Shown here: piece after piece, positions 60,025 to 64,000 of the stretch | Numbering within the stretch: the first letter of the stretch is position 1 | Layout: each line of letters opens with the position of its first letter | Assembly: GCA_963662155.1 (NCBI GenBank) | Contig: OY759266.1 | Coordinates: 61,464,911-61,528,910 of the forward strand | Reading direction: 5' to 3' | DNA: 64,000 bases | DNA from: Lamellibrachia columna | Lineage: Eukaryota; Annelida; Polychaeta; Sabellida; Siboglinidae | Program-made: the position numbers and the translations under genes | Notes under the pieces: model-generated | The model's database searches: none | What the model saw: the letters and a program-made list of their open reading frames with translations, nothing else | Told to the model about the DNA's origin: nothing

Positions 60025-61391
60025 TTATTGAATACGAGCAATCTTATCTGTAAAGTATTTTGAAAAAGAACTACACAATGTATCCAATGAAGAATGTTCA
60101 GGCAGTGCTTTTAATTTCTGCCGATGTAGAATTGTGTTAACAGATTTCCACATCTGGCGAGGGTTTTCAGAATTTGTTGTGATAAAATGTGTATAGTAAT
60201 CAGACTTTGCTTTTGACATCATGTGATTGCATATATGTAGCTGTTTAGTATAACGGGATCGATCAATTGGAGAACGAGTTCGTCGCCAAATTCTTTCAAG
60301 ATATCGATGACGACGTTTTCCTACAATTATATCATTAGACATCCATGGTGATAGAGGGCGAACTTGTACACTTTTGGTTTGTTTCGGAGCATGTTTATCC
60401 AGAAGTTTACTTAATGTTTCATTGTACTGATTAACAAGCTCGCATAGTGTAGATTTAGGTTTGATCAAAAGATCAGAATTTGCTAGATCGTCATGAAGGG
60501 TATTTATGTTTATTTTATTTATTGGTCGAAATGTGATAATTTTTTTTCTAGATCTTGAGCCAACTTGCAACCACAAATCAATGATGACACAATGGTGATC
60601 TGATAAACCATCAGTAGGGAATATTGCTTTAATGTTAGTGCAAGTAGATCTAGTAATAAACAGGTCGAGCCAATGACCATGAACATGTGAAGGAAATGAA
60701 ACGTGTTGATGTAATGCATATGTTTGAAGGACATCCATGAATGATCTAGTATTTGGACATGGTAGATCAAGGTGGATATTGAAATCTCCAAACATGTAAA
60801 TGTCTTCTTGGAATTGTAAGGTGGTTTCAAGGATATCTGGAAATTCATCAAAGAATGTATTTGTGCTTGCAAGAGGATGGTAGATGCATATAAAATTAGC
60901 AGATAAGGATGAATGTTTTATAACAATACATATTACCTCAAAGCTTTGGTATTGAGGTGTATGAATAGTTTCTACTTTATATATTTCAGGTACAAGGAAT
61001 GCGACTCCACCACCCCTACCTGAACGACGGGGTGATGGTATAGGCAAAAACCATTTGGACAAATATCAGCAAGACAGGCTGATGTATCAGATGCTAATAG
61101 CCATGTTTCTGTCAAAGCTAAAATGTCTATGTGTTTAGATAATATCAGATCAGAAAGGGCAGCAGATTTATGACATACAGATCGAACATTAGTAGTGGCA
61201 AAGCACATGTTTTGAAATGTTTTTGGTCCAGGATTTATTGAGACATCATCTGCAAGAAGGAGGATGATAGACAGTCTAAATGATGGGTTACAACCAGATT
61301 TAGTAGACCATTTTCTGTGTGTACACCATTTTTCTTTAAACAATGTAGACAAAGATAATAAACAAATGACCAGCACGAAGAGAAAATACAT
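60025..61391 (-). pseudogene. L2-type LINE N-terminus: 2A-like motif and APE endonuclease, frameshifted
   Basis: The frame from Met 61391 starts with a signal-peptide-like stretch (YFLFVLVICLLSLSTLF), then LLADDVSINPGP, then the endonuclease start TTNVRSVCHKSAALSDLI and ILALTETWL (catalytic Glu). After a shift near 61050 the frame 60025-61062 continues with GRGGGVAFLV, CIYHPLAS, MFGDFNIHLD, SFPSHVHGHWLDLFIT and LSDHHCVI (Asp-His). NPGP preceded by a D-V/I-E-x motif is a ribosome-skipping 2A peptide in several APE-type LINEs. Here the Glu position is Ser, so function is doubtful. Confidence 0.85.
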
Positions 61392-61440
61392 TATTATATG
61401 CTCAGTGATGAGTAAGGCTAAGTGCAGCTGCTGGGAAAGA

Positions 61441-62106
61441 AGTCACAATTCTGGGATTAAGACTAATTTATTTAATTAGAAATATTGACCAGGGCCGACT
61501 CTGATCACTAAATTGTGACTCCTAGGCCTGTTAGATGTTAACTAGGAGTTATAAGTGCATAGTCGCGTGCTGAATAATTAAAATATTACAAAATAGAAGC
61601 AACTATATTAAGAGCATACAATTATAACGTTTAATTTAAAAAATACCAAAACAACGAAAATGATTTGTGCCAGCGACAAGAATGGGCGATAATAAAAGCA
61701 GACAGTTAACGCATAACTGTCGAAGTATAAAACTTGATGTAAAAATACTTATCTTGACACTGACGTTGTGGTTAACATAAAACAGCCCATTTAAATATTA
61801 TATTACGTAACACTGATTTAAAACTAAAACACTGTAAAGTTTTAAAATGTATAAAATAGCGGAGAACCAAATGTTTGAAATAGTGAAGTTGGCAGCCTCG
61901 TTCTCGGTCACATGTATGTTAAAGTAGGTCAAATCAAATGCTATTTTTTCGATAAAGACGATTTATGCAATGAAAATCACTACTTTTTTACATTGTAGCT
62001 GTAAATTTGTTAAAATTAACGATATTTCTAATATTTCAACTATTTTCAAACAGTGATTCAATGCCCAGTATAATGCTTACTCAGCATTTAGCATTCTGTA
62101 GCTCAC
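61441..62106. other. AT-rich intronic DNA
   Basis: Nothing recognised between the LINE and the KAT8-derived array. Confidence 0.5.
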
Positions 62107-64000
62107 CTGTGTTCCTTGATAGACAGCGTTCCCTTGAAGTCCCTCAGTATCTCCAGTAACACACACGACCAGTAACTTCTGTTACTCACCTTAGATCCTT
62201 GACAGACAGCGTTCCCTTGAAGTCCCTCAGTATCTCCAGTAACACCCACGACCAGTAACTTCTGTTACTCACCTTAGATCCTTGACAGACAGCGTTCCCT
62301 TGAAGTCCCTCAGTATCTCCAGTAACACCCACGACCAGTAACTTCTGTTACTCACCTTAGATCCTTGATAGACAGCGTTCCCTTGAAGTCCCTCAGTATC
62401 TCCAGTAACACCCACGACCAGTAACTTCTGTTACTCACCTTAGATTCTTGACAGACAGCGTTCCCTTGAAGTCCCTCAGTATCTCCAGTAACACCCACGA
62501 TCAGTAACTTCTGTTACTCACCATAGATCATTGATAGACAGCGTTCCCTTGAAGTCCCTCAGTATCTCCAGTAACACCCACGACCAGTAACTTCTGTTAC
62601 TCACCTTAGATCCTTGATAGACAGCGTACCCTTGAAGTCCCTCAGTATCTCCAGTAACACACACGACCAGTAACTTATGTTACTCACCTTAGATCCTTGA
62701 TAGACAGCTTACCCTTGAAGTCCCTCAGTATCTCCAGTAACACCCACGACCAGTAACTTCTGTTACTCACCTTAGATCCTTGATAGACAGCGTTCCCTTG
62801 AAGTCCCTCAGTATCTCCAGTAACACCCACGACCAGTAACTTCTGTTACTCACCTTAGATCCTTGATAGACAGCGTTCCCTTGAAGTCCCTCAGTATCTC
62901 CAGTAACACCCACGACCAGTAACTTCTGTTACTCACCTTAGATCCTTGATAGACAGCGTTCCCTTGAAGTCCCTCAGTATCTCCAATAACACCCACGACC
63001 AGTAACTTCTGTTACTCACCTTAGATCCTTGATAGACAGCGTTCCCTTGAAGTCCCTGAGTATCTCCAGTAACACCCACGACCAGTAACTTCTGTTACTC
63101 ACCATAGATCCTTGATAGACAGCGTTCCCTTGAAGTCCCTCAGTATCTCCAGTAACACCCACGACCAGTAACTTCTGTTACTCACCTTAGATCCTTGATA
63201 GACAGTGTTCCCTTGAAGTCCCTCAGTATCTCCAGTAACACCCACGACCAGTAACTTCTGTTACTCACCTTAGATCCTTGATAGACAGCGTACCCTTGAA
63301 GTCCCTCAGTATCTCCAGTAACACCCACGACCAGTAACTTCTGTTACTCACCTTAGATCCTTGATAGACACCGTTCCCTTGAAGTCCCTCAGTATCTCCA
63401 GTAACACCCACGACCAGTAACTTCTGTTACTCACCATAGATCCTTGATAGACAGCGTTCCCTTGAAGTCCCTCAGTATCTCCAGTAACACCCACGACCAG
63501 TAACTTCTGTTACTCACCTTAGATCCTTGACAGACAGCGTTCCCTTGAAGTCCCTCAGTATCTCCAGTAACACCCACGACCAGTAACTTCTGTTACTCAC
63601 CTTAGATCCTTGACAGACAGCGTTCCCTTGAAGTCCCTCAGTATCTCCAGTAACACCCACGACCAGTAACTTCTGTTACTCACCTTAGATCCTTGATAGA
63701 CAGCGTTCCCTTGAAGTCCCTCAGTATCTCCAGTAACACCCACGACCAGTAACTTCTGTTACTCACCTTAGATTCTTGACAGACAGCGTTCCCTTGAAGT
63801 CCCTCAGTATCTCCAGTAACACCCACGATCAGTAACTTCTGTTACTCACCATAGATCATTGATAGACAGCGTTCCCTTGAAGTCCCTCAGTATCTCCAGT
63901 AACACCCACGACCAGTAACTTCTGTTACTCACCTTAGATCCTTGATAGACAGCGTACCCTTGAAGTCCCTCAGTATCTCCAGTAACACACACGACCAGTA
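62107..64000 (-). repeat. KAT8: 83-bp array of KAT8 penultimate exon end plus splice donor, at least 22 copies
   Basis: Units recur every 83 bp from 62107 to the window edge. On the minus strand each reads as 24 codons, [20 protein letters not shown] then IKDL, plus AG, then the donor GTGAGTAAC. This is the KAT8 segment that directly precedes the last exon (57787-58003); AG joins its first T to make Ser. The leftmost copy differs (Trp to Cys, KDL to KEH, donor GTGAGC followed by unique intron). Copies also vary at GATAG/GACAG, GCGTTCC/GCGTACC and CCTTAG/CCATAG. The unit lacks an acceptor, so at most one copy can be the true exon end; by position this should be the 5'-most copy, beyond the right edge. 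Confidence 0.93.

Larger units (their letters stand above)
58259..61440 (-). mobile_element. L2-type (CR1 group) LINE, full-length-like but broken
   Basis: The minus strand encodes an N-terminal hydrophobic leader with an NPGP (2A-like) motif, an APE endonuclease, an RT, and a 3' end with GCGCCATAGAAGTCAA followed by (TTA)n, a tail common to L2-like elements. There are frameshifts in the endonuclease (near 61050), at the start of RT (near 59670) and in mid RT (near 59400), and another near 58780. It lies in the last KAT8 intron in the same orientation as the gene. The 5' end is an estimate. Confidence 0.88.
58004..62106 (-). other. KAT8: Last KAT8 intron (containing an L2-type LINE)
   Basis: Bounded by the acceptor before 58003 and the nearest donor, CACAG|GTGAGC, at 62106. 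The true donor may be further right in the array. Contents: a 55-bp direct duplication (58118-58172 and 58173-58227), the L2-type LINE, then AT-rich DNA at 61.45-62.1 kb with nothing recognised. Confidence 0.75.

Noticed and set aside
62107..64000. 11-nt GTGAGTAACAG between 24-codon blocks as a mini-intron making a repeat protein
   Set aside because: Far below any known spliceosomal intron length. The match of the 72-nt plus AG frame to KAT8 followed by a donor explains the unit better.

Overview
This window is eukaryotic nuclear DNA, almost certainly from a non-vertebrate animal. It holds two recognisable conserved metazoan genes with spliced exons. Between and inside them lie CR1-, L2- and BEL/Pao-type retroelements, DNA-transposon debris, microsatellites and an unusual load of minisatellites. 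A lophotrochozoan such as a mollusc would fit, but nothing here fixes the species.

Layout. 1-2.9 kb is AT-rich with a 64-bp minisatellite and old direct repeats. 2.94-3.11 kb (-) carries the second half of a THAP zinc finger behind a good splice acceptor. 3.7-8.2 kb (-) is a nearly intact CR1-like LINE: ORF1 has a zinc finger and an SGNH esterase domain, and ORF2 (endonuclease plus RT) has one visible frameshift in an A run. 8.6-9.5 kb has convergent remnants of a RecQ-like helicase and a zinc-binding protein. 11.50-20.60 kb (-) is a complete but dead BEL/Pao LTR retrotransposon with about 98% similar LTRs (by eye). A 55-bp piece of its own pol gene has been amplified 15 times. 20.7-21.7 kb joins a truncated LINE ORF1 to a remnant resembling Maverick/adintovirus-type insertions. 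22.07-40.47 kb is one 18.4-kb array of a 54-bp unit (about 340 copies) with nested higher-order duplications. It abuts a decayed SWIM-domain transposase (40.6-41.6 kb, -).

42-46 kb contains microsatellites inside an inverted repeat, a (GCC)19 run and a 38-bp array. 46.81-47.91 kb (+) is ATOH8, an atonal/net-family bHLH gene, in two coding exons within a CpG-rich tract. 48-57 kb is mostly non-coding with 37-, 30- and 29-bp arrays and, at 57.0-57.5 kb, a MITE-like element. 57.79-58.00 kb (-) is the last coding exon of KAT8 (MOF), the MYST-family H4K16 acetyltransferase. The intron upstream of it contains an L2-type LINE (58.26-61.4 kb).

The most striking observation is the 83-bp array running from 62.1 kb off the right edge. 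Each unit is the 3' end of the penultimate KAT8 coding exon (24 codons plus two bases) followed by a 5' splice donor. The split codon joins exactly to the last KAT8 exon at 58,003. A conserved exon-donor boundary has therefore become a minisatellite of at least about 23 copies inside its own gene. With the BEL pol array, this window holds two independent minisatellites born from coding sequence.
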